Shown: positions 1 through 7,468 of the stretch, piece by piece
Position numbering within the stretch: position 1 is the stretch's first letter
Layout of the letters: each line of letters opens with the position of its first letter
DNA from: JAAOZP01 sp964616835
GTDB taxonomy: Archaea; Thermoproteota; EX4484-205; JAAOZP01
Assembly (NCBI GenBank): GCA_964616835.1
Contig: CAZTSG010000046.1
Span: 1 to 10,400, forward strand
DNA length: 10,400 bases
Direction: 5' to 3'
The notes under the pieces: model-generated
What the model saw: only the letters and a program-made list of their open reading frames with translations
What the model was told of the DNA's origin: nothing
Databases searched by the model: none
Translations under genes and position numbers: made by a program

Positions 1-90
1 GGTCTTAAAAAAGGCGTAATAAGCAAGATACTTAATGGTGAAAGCATCGGCACCGTGATTAAGCCGATCCGAAAAAGGTTTAAGTCCTGA
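1..90 (+). CDS. proB: Glutamate 5-kinase, C-terminal end (partial)
   Basis: Only the last 29 codons lie in the window, ending at TGA 88-90. The visible peptide contains GVISKILNGESIGTVI, which resembles the end of the amino-acid-kinase domain of glutamate 5-kinases (a 'G..I...L.G..-GT' strand before the C-terminus). That enzyme phosphorylates glutamate to glutamyl-5-phosphate, the substrate of the next gene, proA. The stop follows about 10 residues after the GT motif, so this kinase would lack the C-terminal PUA domain found in E. coli ProB. The assignment rests on this short match and on proA starting 15 bases downstream. Another amino-acid kinase (aspartokinase/LysZ type) cannot be excluded from so few residues. 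Confidence 0.6.
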   Translation, partial: GLKKGVISKILNGESIGTVIKPIRKRFKS

Positions 91-105
91 AGGAGTTTTT
101 CCATA

Positions 106-1371
106 TTGGCTGCGTTGAGCATAGAAGACGAAGTTGTTGAGAAAGCTAGGAAGGCCAAAGAAGCATCTATAAAACTCGGCGTAACACCGACTCCGGTTAA
201 AAACACTGCTTTAGAAAGAATGGCGGAGAAGATACAGAATTGCTCCAAGGAGATACTTGAGGAGAATAAGAAGGATGTTGAAGCGGCGAAAAGCAGCGGG
301 CTCTCTCCAGCCTTAATAGACCGTCTCCTCTTGAACGAGAAGAGGATTAGGGAAATGGTTGAGGGATTGCGTCAAGTTGCTTCGCTACCAGATCCTGTTG
401 GAGAGATTGTTGAGGGCTGGAGGACTAGGCACGGCCTTGAGATAAGGAAGATCCGTGTCCCCCTTGGAGTCATTGGAGTCATATACGAGGCAAGGCCCAA
501 TGTTACCGTCGATATTACTGGATTGGCTCTTAAGGCGGGGAATGCCGTAGTGCTGAGAGGCGGTTCGGAAGCGTTGAACTCTAATAAGATTCTGATTAGG
601 CTTGTGCGGGAAGCGGTGGAGGGCTTAATCGACCCTGAGGCAATACAGCTCATAGAGAACCCTAGCAGAGAACTGGTTAAAGTCATGTTGAGACAGGACA
701 AGTATATAGATGTTGTAATACCTAGAGGAAGTGCGCAGCTCATCAGGTTCGTTAGAGAAAATTCCCTCATACCAGTTATCGAGACTGGAGCCGGCAATTG
801 CCATATCTTCGTCAACTGGGATGCTAACTTCGAGATGGCGGATAGGATAATAGTTAACGCCAAGGTCCAAAGGCCGGCGGTATGCAACGCGGTCCGTAAA
901 GTCTTAATACACAGCAGGATAGCCGAGAAATATCTTCCACGGTTGGTGGACGTATTAAAAAAGTATAATGTTGTGATAAAAGGTTGTGAAAGAAGTAGGA
1001 AAATAGTGCCGTCGCTCTTAGAAGCCACTGAAGAAGACTGGTATGAAGAATACATGGATCTTACCCTTGCGGTTAAAATCGTTGACAGTATTGAAGAAGC
1101 GATAAACCACATAAACAAGTACGGGTCAAAGCATTCCGACGCGATAATAACGAGCAATCTCCAAGATGCTGAACTATTCACAAGGCTCGTAGACTCTTCA
1201 ACAGTATACGTCAACGCCTCAACCAGATTCACAGACGGCGGCCAATTCGGCTTCGGTGCGGAAGTCGGAATAAGCACTCAAAAACTTCATGCAAGAGGAC
1301 CAATGGGACTAAAGGAAATAACTACAACGAAATACATAATCTACGGCTCGGGTCAGGTCAGAGAAATATAA
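106..1371 (+). CDS. proA: Glutamate-5-semialdehyde dehydrogenase (gamma-glutamyl phosphate reductase)
   Basis: This 421-residue protein has the usual ProA length. It reduces glutamyl-5-phosphate to glutamate-5-semialdehyde with NADPH in the cytosol, the second step of proline synthesis. Family landmarks seen are GVIGVIYEARPNVTVD (121-136), the nucleotide-pocket segment ALKAGNAVVLRGGSEA (141-156), the catalytic cysteine in NAKVQRPAVCNA (Cys260), and the C-terminal block FTDGGQFGFGAEVG (375-388) followed by STQKLHARGPMGLKEITT. The start is TTG at 106, with GGAG at 92-95 ten bases upstream. A second in-frame TTG at 115 is possible. The 15-base gap from the kinase gene indicates co-transcription. 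The only long antisense frame (372-1277) is a shadow. Confidence 0.95.
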   Translation: MAALSIEDEVVEKARKAKEASIKLGVTPTPVKNTALERMAEKIQNCSKEILEENKKDVEAAKSSGLSPALIDRLLLNEKRIREMVEGLRQVASLPDPVGEIVEGWRTRHGLEIRKIRVPLGVIGVIYEARPNVTVDITGLALKAGNAVVLRGGSEALNSNKILIRLVREAVEGLIDPEAIQLIENPSRELVKVMLRQDKYIDVVIPRGSAQLIRFVRENSLIPVIETGAGNCHIFVNWDANFEMADRIIVNAKVQRPAVCNAVRKVLIHSRIAEKYLPRLVDVLKKYNVVIKGCERSRKIVPSLLEATEEDWYEEYMDLTLAVKIVDSIEEAINHINKYGSKHSDAIITSNLQDAELFTRLVDSSTVYVNASTRFTDGGQFGFGAEVGISTQKLHARGPMGLKEITTTKYIIYGSGQVREI

Positions 1372-1768
1372 AGCAAGCATAATTCAATTAACTGTTTTCC
1401 ATTCCTAATGAGCGTCTTTAAAGTTTTTAACATCTTGGAATTCTTATGGAATGCGCATCTTACTTTAGCTTCTCTATTTTAATGTTTTTGAAATTTGATT
1501 TTTGGAACTAAGCTTCGTTTTAGCTGTTTTCCAAACTGGATCAAGATTAATCCCTAAAATATTAGTGAATGGCGACCCCTTTATCCTAGTTCTTAAAATC
1601 AATCGATTAAGCACGTGCTAAAACATCGGCGAAAAACTAGGGAAGACCGATGGCGGTAATGTGGGGGGCATAGCCCTTATGGAAACGAATCTCATCTAAC
1701 CCTTATTGATTAAGCTGGGGGAAAGGGAGCAGGGTGCTTCTAGAAAAATAGGTAAGATTTATAGTTGC
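1372..1768. other. Non-coding interval between convergent genes
   Basis: No convincing reading frame, tRNA or family RNA was seen. The interval is A/T-rich near proA (several TTTT/TTTTT runs usable as plus-strand terminators, e.g. around 1424-1429). It then becomes mixed in composition. It holds two adjacent perfect palindromes, AATCGATT (1601-1608) and AGCACGTGCT (1610-1619), a 6-bp inverted repeat CATCGG/CCGATG (1624-1629 with 1647-1652) and a small GGGC-ATA-GCCC hairpin (1666-1676). Function unknown. Confidence 0.5.
1744..1748 (-). terminator. T-run terminator after the ACR3-like gene
   Basis: On the minus strand a TTTTT run lies about 20 bases past the stop codon of the exporter gene. 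Archaeal transcription commonly stops at such oligo-T tracts without a hairpin. Position fits, but the motif is short. Confidence 0.35.
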
Positions 1769-2827
1769 CTAACGGTTTATGAACAAGCGTTGCTTGGTTT
1801 TCGAAACTATTTTTACGAATGAAAGCATTGACGGAACCTCCCATAGGGGGCCGACCACAGTTGCGAGAGCCGCCCCGGAATCGACGCCGAATACGAGTGT
1901 GGCTGTTGCTATGGCAACTTCAAACTGGGTTCCTGAGCTGATGAATGCAATTGTAGCCGCGTCCCTGTAATCAAACCCTAGGAGCCATGGCACTAGGTAG
2001 AAGACTGTGGCCATGATGAAGAAATGCATCAATATAGGTACTGATATTAAACCTATTAAAAAAGGCTGATTTACGATCACCTCGCCCTTTAAAGAAAACA
2101 GTATTACGATGGTGGCAAGCAGCGATACTGCTGCAATGTTTCCTAGGAGAGGGCGGAAAGTGTCTCTGAACCACTTTTCACCTTTCTTCTCGATAAGGAG
2201 CTTCCTTGAAGCCTGGCCTAGGATTAACGGTAGGCCGACGAAGAGGATTACGCTTCGAGCAATCGGGGCTATTGGAATAGGTATCCCCCCAATTCCAAGA
2301 TAGAGGGTTGCTAGAGGCGTGTAGAGGATCAGAGTTGACAACGCGTTTATAGCAGTTATCACCACACCTTTGGCCACATCTCCTCCGGCAAGCAGAACCC
2401 AGAATAGAACCATGCCTGTGCAAGGCGCTATCCCGAGCAGAATTGCTCCTGCGGCATACTCAGGGTAACTGCTTAAGAATATGCGGGCTAGCAGAGCCAT
2501 GAGGGCTGGGGCCAAAACCCAGTTGCCTATTAATGTGATGACTGTGGGCTTAGGGGATTTAGCTGCTTTTACTATTTCCTTCAACTCTATGTTCACCATA
2601 GTCGGATACATAAGTAGAAACAGACATATTCCCATTGGAATAGATACTTCCCCTACTTGAAGCGACTCCAACCATAACCCGAGCCATGGGAAGAACCTGC
2701 CTAGAAGAAAGCCAATAAGCATACTAAGAATAACCCAGAAGGTAAGGTATTTCTCAAACCGCCCTAGAGTAGCTCTATCCCCAGACACGGCTAAACCACA
2801 TTCCCCATCTCTTTTAAAATTTTTCAA
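1769..2827 (-). CDS. acr3: ACR3-like arsenite efflux permease (BASS superfamily)
   Basis: This 352-residue, strongly hydrophobic protein has about ten membrane segments starting near residue 28. It resembles ACR3 exporters, which expel arsenite (sometimes antimonite) across the cytoplasmic membrane using the proton gradient. Seen directly are LGIAPCTGMVLFW with the conserved transport cysteine (Cys136), YRDAATIAFISSGTQFEVAIATA, and SGAALATVVGPLWEVPSML with the conserved glutamate (Glu330). ACR3 proteins usually carry NNFE where this one has GTQFE, so it is a divergent member and the substrate is not certain. The reading frame opens with TTG at 2827-2825. A GTG at residue 14 is an alternative start, since homology would begin near residue 20. 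A weak TATA-like stretch lies at 2832-2838. No ArsR, ArsA or ArsC gene is visible, and an assembly gap begins 36 bases upstream. Confidence 0.78.
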   Translation of the reverse strand: MKNFKRDGECGLAVSGDRATLGRFEKYLTFWVILSMLIGFLLGRFFPWLGLWLESLQVGEVSIPMGICLFLLMYPTMVNIELKEIVKAAKSPKPTVITLIGNWVLAPALMALLARIFLSSYPEYAAGAILLGIAPCTGMVLFWVLLAGGDVAKGVVITAINALSTLILYTPLATLYLGIGGIPIPIAPIARSVILFVGLPLILGQASRKLLIEKKGEKWFRDTFRPLLGNIAAVSLLATIVILFSLKGEVIVNQPFLIGLISVPILMHFFIMATVFYLVPWLLGFDYRDAATIAFISSGTQFEVAIATATLVFGVDSGAALATVVGPLWEVPSMLSFVKIVSKTKQRLFINR

Positions 2828-2862
2828 CGAATTTAATACTTATCAGCCACACTTTTCAAATT

Positions 2863-2872
2863 NNNNNNNNNN
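2863..2872. other. Assembly gap (ten Ns)
   Basis: Ten consecutive N characters mark a scaffold join. The true distance between the exporter gene and the tRNA-Val side is unknown, and any upstream partner of the exporter (for example an ArsR regulator) could be missing here. Confidence 0.99.
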
Positions 2873-3245
2873 CACCGGCATCGCAGATGAAAAGTAGCCC
2901 ATTTTAACCTACTTCCCAACGACCCAATCGGCTTGGAGAGGGTTGGCACCATTAACTAGGGAGATGTCCTTGGAGAAATCGTTTGCGAAAGAGACATCTC
3001 ACAGTCTGAGACCAAGATAGAAACAAAGGGTCGTCAACATATATGTAGTTATCCCAGTATAATTGAGACCCCGCTGGCATTGTGCCACGAGACGCATCTT
3101 AAAAGAACAGCCACGACGTAGCTTGCGAAAATACGAGTATTTACTACAATCGAATCTGCACCCCCTTCTTCCTAGGCAAAGCGAATAATATAAAACAGAG
3201 AGAAAAGAATATAAAGCTTATTAGAACATATATTTAGAAAAACTC
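2873..3245. other. Gap-adjacent interval without a supportable gene
   Basis: No frame of useful length exists on either strand. A minus-strand ATG at 2902-2900 runs ten codons into the gap (MGYFSSAMPV), so a gene start truncated by the gap is possible but unsupported. A perfect 8-bp inverted repeat, GAGATGTC (2961-2968) with GACATCTC (2993-3000), encloses a 24-base loop. The last 60 bases are A/T-rich and hold the tRNA-Val promoter. Confidence 0.45.
3208..3216 (+). promoter_or_regulatory. TATA box of tRNA-Val
   Basis: AATATAAAG is preceded by the purine-rich AGAAAAG, like an archaeal TATA box with BRE. Its centre is about 34 bases upstream of the tRNA 5' end, allowing a leader of several bases. 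A second TATA-like run lies at 3185-3194. Confidence 0.5.
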
Positions 3246-3316
3246 GGGTCGATAGTCTAATGGCAGGATGCCGCTCTTACGAGGCGGCGATCCCGGTTCG
3301 AATCCGGGTCGACCCA
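3246..3316 (+). tRNA. tRNA-Val (anticodon TAC)
   Basis: The cloverleaf closes fully. The acceptor GGGTCGA (3246-3252) pairs with TCGACCC (3309-3315). The D arm is GTCT/GGAT with loop AATGGCA. The anticodon stem CCGCT/GGCGG has loop CTTACGA, placing TAC at 3278-3280. The variable loop is CGAT. The T arm is CCCGG-TTCGAAT-CCGGG. The discriminator base is A3316, and no CCA is encoded. The gene is 71 bases long, without introns. Anticodon UAC reads GUA valine codons, and the loop plus discriminator A match archaeal tRNA-Val. Confidence 0.95.
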
Positions 3317-3337
3317 TTCTAAAACCATGTCCTAAGA

Positions 3338-3341
3338 TTTT
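3338..3341 (+). terminator. Oligo-T stop after tRNA-Val
   Basis: TTTT followed by CTT lies about 22 bases past the tRNA 3' end and before the convergent AbrB-PhoU gene. It is a plausible but weak archaeal termination signal. Confidence 0.3.
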
Positions 3342-3383
3342 CTTACAAACCTTCAATGTATAACCTCAACCGGTTTCGAAGCA

Positions 3384-4436
3384 TCAAGCCTCAATTATCT
3401 GGTTTACATTTAGATTCAAAACTATTTCGGCAATATCGCTAGCGTATTCCGCAGTTCTGCGTATGCTTTCTATAATCATTCTTAAACTAGATATTTCGGC
3501 GGGATCTGCCTTTCTGAGTATAGTTCTAATAAGCTCACTTTCCATGAACGATATGTTTTTTGCCCTTGAGATTGTATTGTCTGCTAACGAATAGTTTCTT
3601 TCAAACAATGATCTTACGGCATCATTAAGAATTGAAACGGATAAAATGCTCATTTCAGAAATCCTTTTAAAAACAGGGCTATCAAGCTTATTTATCATCA
3701 TAACGGTTTCAGCTATCTTAACAGCATGGTCAGCTATCCTCTCGACGAATTTTGTTACTATTCTGTATCCTAAGCAGTCCCTGGGGTTAGAGAGCCCTAT
3801 GTCTTTGAGTATCCGCTCATTTTGCACCGCCATCTTCAATTGCCGTATTACATAAAGGCTGAAACGATCAACCTCATCGTCAAGAGCAATTACATCTTGA
3901 GCAAGCTTCTTGTCATAATCTTTTAAAGCTTTTAACGCATCGTTATGCATTGAAGCTGTTATAAGACACATGCGTCTCAGAGCATTCTCAACAGAAAGCT
4001 CAGAATAACTGACCAGTATTTGAAGCACGATCTCGTTTTCAGAATCTGAGATTATTTCGACGCCGACAAGTTTTCTTCTAGCCAAGTCTTTAACTAGGTT
4101 TCTCTGAAGAGAAGTTATATTCTCGCCTATCGTTTTAATTCTGATTAGACTGTATCCTACAAGATAAAGTGCGATTATTTTTCGCACTATTGAATCCGGA
4201 TTGTCTTTTATAGATACTTTAATAGTTGCCTCTGCCGGTTTATCTGGCTTAACAAACGCTCTAGGAGTAAGAATAAGTGAGGAATTGGCCTCAGAGATCA
4301 CAAGCTGATCCCCCGCACTTAGCTTCATCCTGTCTATCCATCTTTTAGGAAGAGAAACTATGTACGTTGATCTACCCGTAAGCTGAATCTTCCTTGTCTC
4401 TTCGCCCTTTTTAACAGATGATTCTTGCCCGTTCAA
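3384..4436 (-). CDS. AbrB-PhoU phosphate-responsive regulator
   Basis: This 350-residue protein has two parts. Residues about 16-58 (RKIQLTGRSTYIVSLPKRWI, then LSAGDQLVISEANSSLILTP) form a SpoVT/AbrB-type DNA-binding fold. Residues about 150-345 form two PhoU-type three-helix units, with the acidic metal-site pattern DDEVDRFSLYV (186-196) and VERIADHAVKIAE (231-243), then IRRTAEYASDIAE (325-337) in the second unit. The architecture is known in archaea. PhoU proteins bind Pst transporter components and metal clusters, so this one probably senses transport and controls transcription. It is divergent from the pst operon, with 98 bases between the two starts. The frame opens with TTG at 4436, and no upstream in-frame ATG is available. 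Autoregulation is inference. Confidence 0.88.
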   Translation of the reverse strand: MNGQESSVKKGEETRKIQLTGRSTYIVSLPKRWIDRMKLSAGDQLVISEANSSLILTPRAFVKPDKPAEATIKVSIKDNPDSIVRKIIALYLVGYSLIRIKTIGENITSLQRNLVKDLARRKLVGVEIISDSENEIVLQILVSYSELSVENALRRMCLITASMHNDALKALKDYDKKLAQDVIALDDEVDRFSLYVIRQLKMAVQNERILKDIGLSNPRDCLGYRIVTKFVERIADHAVKIAETVMMINKLDSPVFKRISEMSILSVSILNDAVRSLFERNYSLADNTISRAKNISFMESELIRTILRKADPAEISSLRMIIESIRRTAEYASDIAEIVLNLNVNQIIEA

Positions 4437-4449
4437 TGCATTTCACACT

Positions 4450-4461
4450 ATCTATATAGAT
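4450..4461. promoter_or_regulatory. 12-bp palindrome in the AbrB-PhoU/pstS divergent promoter
   Basis: ATCTATATAGAT is a perfect dyad, 13 bases upstream of the AbrB-PhoU start and downstream of its likely TATA box, where a bound protein would block transcription of that gene. AbrB-fold dimers bind symmetric A/T-rich DNA, so it is a candidate operator. The high A/T content means chance cannot be dismissed. Confidence 0.35.
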
Positions 4462-4470
4462 TACGGGAAG

Positions 4471-4480
4471 TTATATATTT
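4471..4480. promoter_or_regulatory. TATA box region for the divergent regulator and pst operon
   Basis: TTATATATTT reads as a TATA-like box on both strands. On the minus strand it lies about 26 bases before position 4449, giving a 13-base leader for the regulator gene. On the plus strand it would give a leader of about 33 bases for pstS. A second plus-strand TATA-like stretch (GGTATATG, 4492-4499) is an alternative for pstS. Confidence 0.45.
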
Positions 4481-4523
4481 TATTTGACAAAGGTATATGT
4501 AATCTTCCTATACCCATTTGTCC

Positions 4524-4528
4524 GGTGA
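4524..4528 (+). promoter_or_regulatory. Ribosome binding site of pstS
   Basis: GGTGA matches the archaeal anti-Shine-Dalgarno partner sequence (GGAGGTGATC) and ends six bases before ATG 4535, fixing that start. Confidence 0.6.
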
Positions 4529-4534
4529 GATAAG

Positions 4535-5659
4535 ATGGAACTGAATCGAAACCGTAAAATCCTCTTGGTCGCTATAGTTGCGATTATAACAATAGGATTA
4601 TTAGTAGTTGTGTACCCATACCTAATTAAGCCAGAACCTGAAAGGGAGATAACTATCAATGGTGCCGGGGCATCCTTCCCGTTTCCACTGATCGACAAGT
4701 GGATAGCGGAATACAGCAAGGTTAAAAAGAATGTTAAGATAAACTATCAGTCAATCGGAAGCGGTGGAGGAATAAGGCAGCATACGGAGAAAACAGTTTA
4801 TTTTGCTGCCTCTGATGCCCCTCTAACTCCGAGTCAGGCTGCTAATGCTCCCAACACGCTGCACATACCGTTTACCATAGGAGGCGTAGCAATAATATAC
4901 AATGTACCAGGGGTATCTAGAGGCATTAAATTCTCCGGGGAAGTACTGGCAGACATATTCATGGGAAAGATTTCTAAGTGGAACGACCCTAAGCTTGTAG
5001 AGCTCAATCCTAATGTTAACCTACCAGATAAGGATATAATAGTGGTTCATAGATCTGATGGAAGTGGCACGACATTTGTGTTCACCAGCTATCTCTCTGA
5101 GGTTAGTGAAGAATGGAAGGCAAAGGTTGGAAGGGGTACTGTAGTGAACTGGCCGGTAGGTCTGGGAGGGAAAGGTAACGAGGGAGTAGCCGGGCTTGTC
5201 TCTCAAAACCCATATTCTATAGGCTACGTCGAGTTCATCTACGCTAAGAAAAATAATATAGCATGGGGATACTTAAAGAACGCTGCTGGAAGTTTCGTCG
5301 AACCGAGTTTAGAATCATTCAGAGCTGCCGCAGCCGCTGCTGCAGTAACGCTCCCTAAGGGAGATGAGAGTTGGGCGGAAGTTTCAATAATAAGAGGTGT
5401 GGTGAGAAATACCCAAGCAGTCGACGCGTATCCAATTACAAGCTTCTCGTACTTCTTGGTTTACAAGGAATTGAATGTGCTTCCCAACATGGATGAGTAC
5501 ACGGCAAGACAGCTGGTGGAATTCCTATGGTGGACTATACATGATGGTCAAAATTACTCCGCTGAATTAGACTATGTGCCCTTACCGTCTAACGTCGTGG
5601 CTCGTAATGAGGAAACCATCAGGATGATAAATTTCAACGGAAAGCAACTTAAAGGATAG
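4535..5659 (+). CDS. pstS: Phosphate ABC transporter, substrate-binding protein
   Basis: This 374-residue protein captures inorganic phosphate outside the cell and hands it to PstC/PstA. Residues 9-30 are one hydrophobic segment (ILLVAIVAIITIGLLVVV...) after basic residues. It is most likely an uncleaved membrane anchor or a signal peptide, since no lipobox cysteine follows. Phosphate-site motifs are INGAGASFPFPL (41-52), SIGSGGGIRQ (73-82), SDAPLTP (93-99) and HRSDGSGTTFVFTSYL (172-187), plus GKGNEGVAG (212-220) and SIGYVE (228-233). Residues 264-270 are seven alanines. The start is ATG 4535, with GGTGA six bases upstream. It is first in the operon. pstC follows after seven bases. Confidence 0.95.
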   Translation: MELNRNRKILLVAIVAIITIGLLVVVYPYLIKPEPEREITINGAGASFPFPLIDKWIAEYSKVKKNVKINYQSIGSGGGIRQHTEKTVYFAASDAPLTPSQAANAPNTLHIPFTIGGVAIIYNVPGVSRGIKFSGEVLADIFMGKISKWNDPKLVELNPNVNLPDKDIIVVHRSDGSGTTFVFTSYLSEVSEEWKAKVGRGTVVNWPVGLGGKGNEGVAGLVSQNPYSIGYVEFIYAKKNNIAWGYLKNAAGSFVEPSLESFRAAAAAAAVTLPKGDESWAEVSIIRGVVRNTQAVDAYPITSFSYFLVYKELNVLPNMDEYTARQLVEFLWWTIHDGQNYSAELDYVPLPSNVVARNEETIRMINFNGKQLKG

Positions 5660-5666
5660 ATGAGGC

Positions 5667-6635
5667 GTGAAATCTAAAACCTCTTTTTCTAAAATTGTTT
5701 ATCTTAAGGCGAAAATAGAAGGCGATGAAATCTTTAGGCTTGTAAGCGCCTTCTTTGCTCTAACTACCATATTGTTAGTCGGGTTGATGGCTTACGAGTT
5801 AACAAGGGGTTCATGGCTTTCGTCGCAAAAATTCGGCTTATGGTTCATAACGGGTACAACATGGGATCCGGTTTTTACCCTAAACTTCGGAGCTCTTCCG
5901 CTAATACTTGGAACCCTCACGACTTCTGCAATAGCTCTTGCTATAGGTGTGCCAATAAGTATTGGAATAGGCTTATTACTTTCAGAATACATTCCAAAGC
6001 GTCTTGGATTCTTTGTTTCCTTTATGGTAGAACTCTTGGCAGCGATTCCCAGTGTTATCTACGGTCTATGGGGTATATTCGTATTGATCCCGTTTCTTAG
6101 GGACAACGTGTATCCGTACATCCAAGCGGTTTTAGGATTCCTACCTTTATTCTCCGGGCCAATATATGGAGGTGGAGTACTAACAGCAGGAATAGTCCTC
6201 GCCATAATGATTATTCCTATTATTTCCTCTGTTTCAAGAGACGTTCTTTCAGCAGTACCACATTCCCAGCGTGAAGCAGTAATTTCTTTAGGCGCGACTA
6301 AATGGGAAACATGTAAGATTGTTATTAGCTACGCGAAGCCCGGGGTTATAGGAGCAATAATCCTCGGTTTAGGACGTGCAATAGGAGAAACAATGGCCGT
6401 AACTATGCTGATAGGAAACAAGTTTAAGGTTCTGCCGAACTCGCTTTTCGACGCTTGGTACACGATGGCAGCTATTATCGCTAACGAATTCACTGAGGCT
6501 ACTTCAGATATTTACGTGAGTGCCCTTATCCATGTCGGCTTAACACTTTTCTTTATATCTCTAATGGTTAACGTGATTGCGAGGCTAATAGTCTGGAGAT
6601 CCCTAAGGCTTGTTAAAGGAGTGTCTAGGGGATAA
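5667..6635 (+). CDS. pstC: Phosphate ABC transporter, permease PstC
   Basis: This 322-residue membrane protein is one half of the phosphate channel. The first membrane segment is near residues 24-44, followed by an external loop. The permease core begins around LPLILGTLTTSAIALAIGVP (77-96). The EAA loop that docks onto the ATPase is REAVISLGATKWETCKIV (202-219), followed by GLGRAIGETMAVTMLIGN (234-251), typical of PstC. The start is GTG 5667, since the nearby ATG at 5660 is out of frame. GATGAGG just before it is a poorly spaced ribosome site. Its TAA shares one base with the pstA ATG, so translation is probably coupled. Confidence 0.95.
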   Translation: MKSKTSFSKIVYLKAKIEGDEIFRLVSAFFALTTILLVGLMAYELTRGSWLSSQKFGLWFITGTTWDPVFTLNFGALPLILGTLTTSAIALAIGVPISIGIGLLLSEYIPKRLGFFVSFMVELLAAIPSVIYGLWGIFVLIPFLRDNVYPYIQAVLGFLPLFSGPIYGGGVLTAGIVLAIMIIPIISSVSRDVLSAVPHSQREAVISLGATKWETCKIVISYAKPGVIGAIILGLGRAIGETMAVTMLIGNKFKVLPNSLFDAWYTMAAIIANEFTEATSDIYVSALIHVGLTLFFISLMVNVIARLIVWRSLRLVKGVSRG

Positions 6636-7468
6636 TGGACAATTACAGGATTAGGAAACTAAAAGATTGGCTTATGCGTATTTTGGTTTGGTCATCCCTT
6701 ATAATCGCTATGATACCGTTGTTCAGCATACTTTTAGATGTTTTCGTAAATGGGGCAAAAGCTATAGACATAGATTTCTTCCTTCTTCCAACACCTACTG
6801 TCGGAGAAAAAGGAGGAATTGCCAATGCGATTCAGGGAACCCTTATTACACTCGGATTAGCATCGATAATCGGTGTTCCAATAGGCGTAATGTCAGGCAT
6901 ATTTTTAAGCGAGTACCATAATTCAAAACTCTCACAGCCAATCAGATTCATTAACGATGTTCTAAGCGGGTTCCCCTCAATAGTAGTCGGAATTTTCGGA
7001 TACGTGTTGATAGTTTCAGTAGTGGGCTTTTCAGTAATTGCGGCAGCCTTTTCCCTAGCCATAATAATGATCCCCATAGTTACTAGAACGACAGAAGAAT
7101 CTTTAAGGATGGTGCCTGTTGCTATCAGGGAAGCAGCGCTTGCCCTTGGAATCAGAAAGTGGAAAACAATAGTCTTCATCGTCCTAAAAGGCGCGAGGAA
7201 AGGGGTAATTACAGGAATATTGTTAGCTCTGGCTAGAATCGCGGGAGAATCTGCACCAGTTTTAGTCACGATGGGTTATTGGAGATGGTGGTTCTCAGGG
7301 CTAAATAGGCCTGCTTCGAACATCGCCTTAAACATATACATCTTCGCAATATCCCCATTTGAAAACTGGAGAACTCTCGCATGGGGCTCTGCTCTTTTCC
7401 TAATATTTATGATATTGGGAATAAGCATACTTATAAGGGTGCTTACGAGGGGGAAGTACGAATGGTGA
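6635..7468 (+). CDS. pstA: Phosphate ABC transporter, permease PstA
   Basis: This 277-residue integral membrane protein pairs with PstC. Membrane segments begin near residue 15. Conserved PstA features are GGIANAIQGTLITLGLA (60-76), FLSEY (90-94), VLSGFPSIVVGIFGYVLIV (109-127), the EAA loop REAALALGIRKWKTIVFIVL (165-184) and ARIAGESAPVLVT (200-212). The ATG at 6635 overlaps the pstC stop by one base. The TGA at 7466-7468 lies inside the first codons of pstB, a seven-base overlap. Confidence 0.95.
   Translation: MDNYRIRKLKDWLMRILVWSSLIIAMIPLFSILLDVFVNGAKAIDIDFFLLPTPTVGEKGGIANAIQGTLITLGLASIIGVPIGVMSGIFLSEYHNSKLSQPIRFINDVLSGFPSIVVGIFGYVLIVSVVGFSVIAAAFSLAIIMIPIVTRTTEESLRMVPVAIREAALALGIRKWKTIVFIVLKGARKGVITGILLALARIAGESAPVLVTMGYWRWWFSGLNRPASNIALNIYIFAISPFENWRTLAWGSALFLIFMILGISILIRVLTRGKYEW

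Noticed and set aside
372..1277. 301-codon open frame antisense to proA
   Set aside because: It lies entirely within proA, whose motifs and length are unambiguous. The antisense peptide is Ser/Thr-rich with no recognisable domain, as expected of a shadow frame.
6832..7269. 145-codon antisense frame over pstA
   Set aside because: It is fully inside pstA, and its composition is a mirror of a hydrophobic gene with no protein-like motifs.
7381..7461. Upstream ATG extending pstB by 27 residues
   Set aside because: The extension lies inside the pstA coding region and is not PstB-like. ATG 7462 has a GAGGGGG ribosome site and gives the family length.
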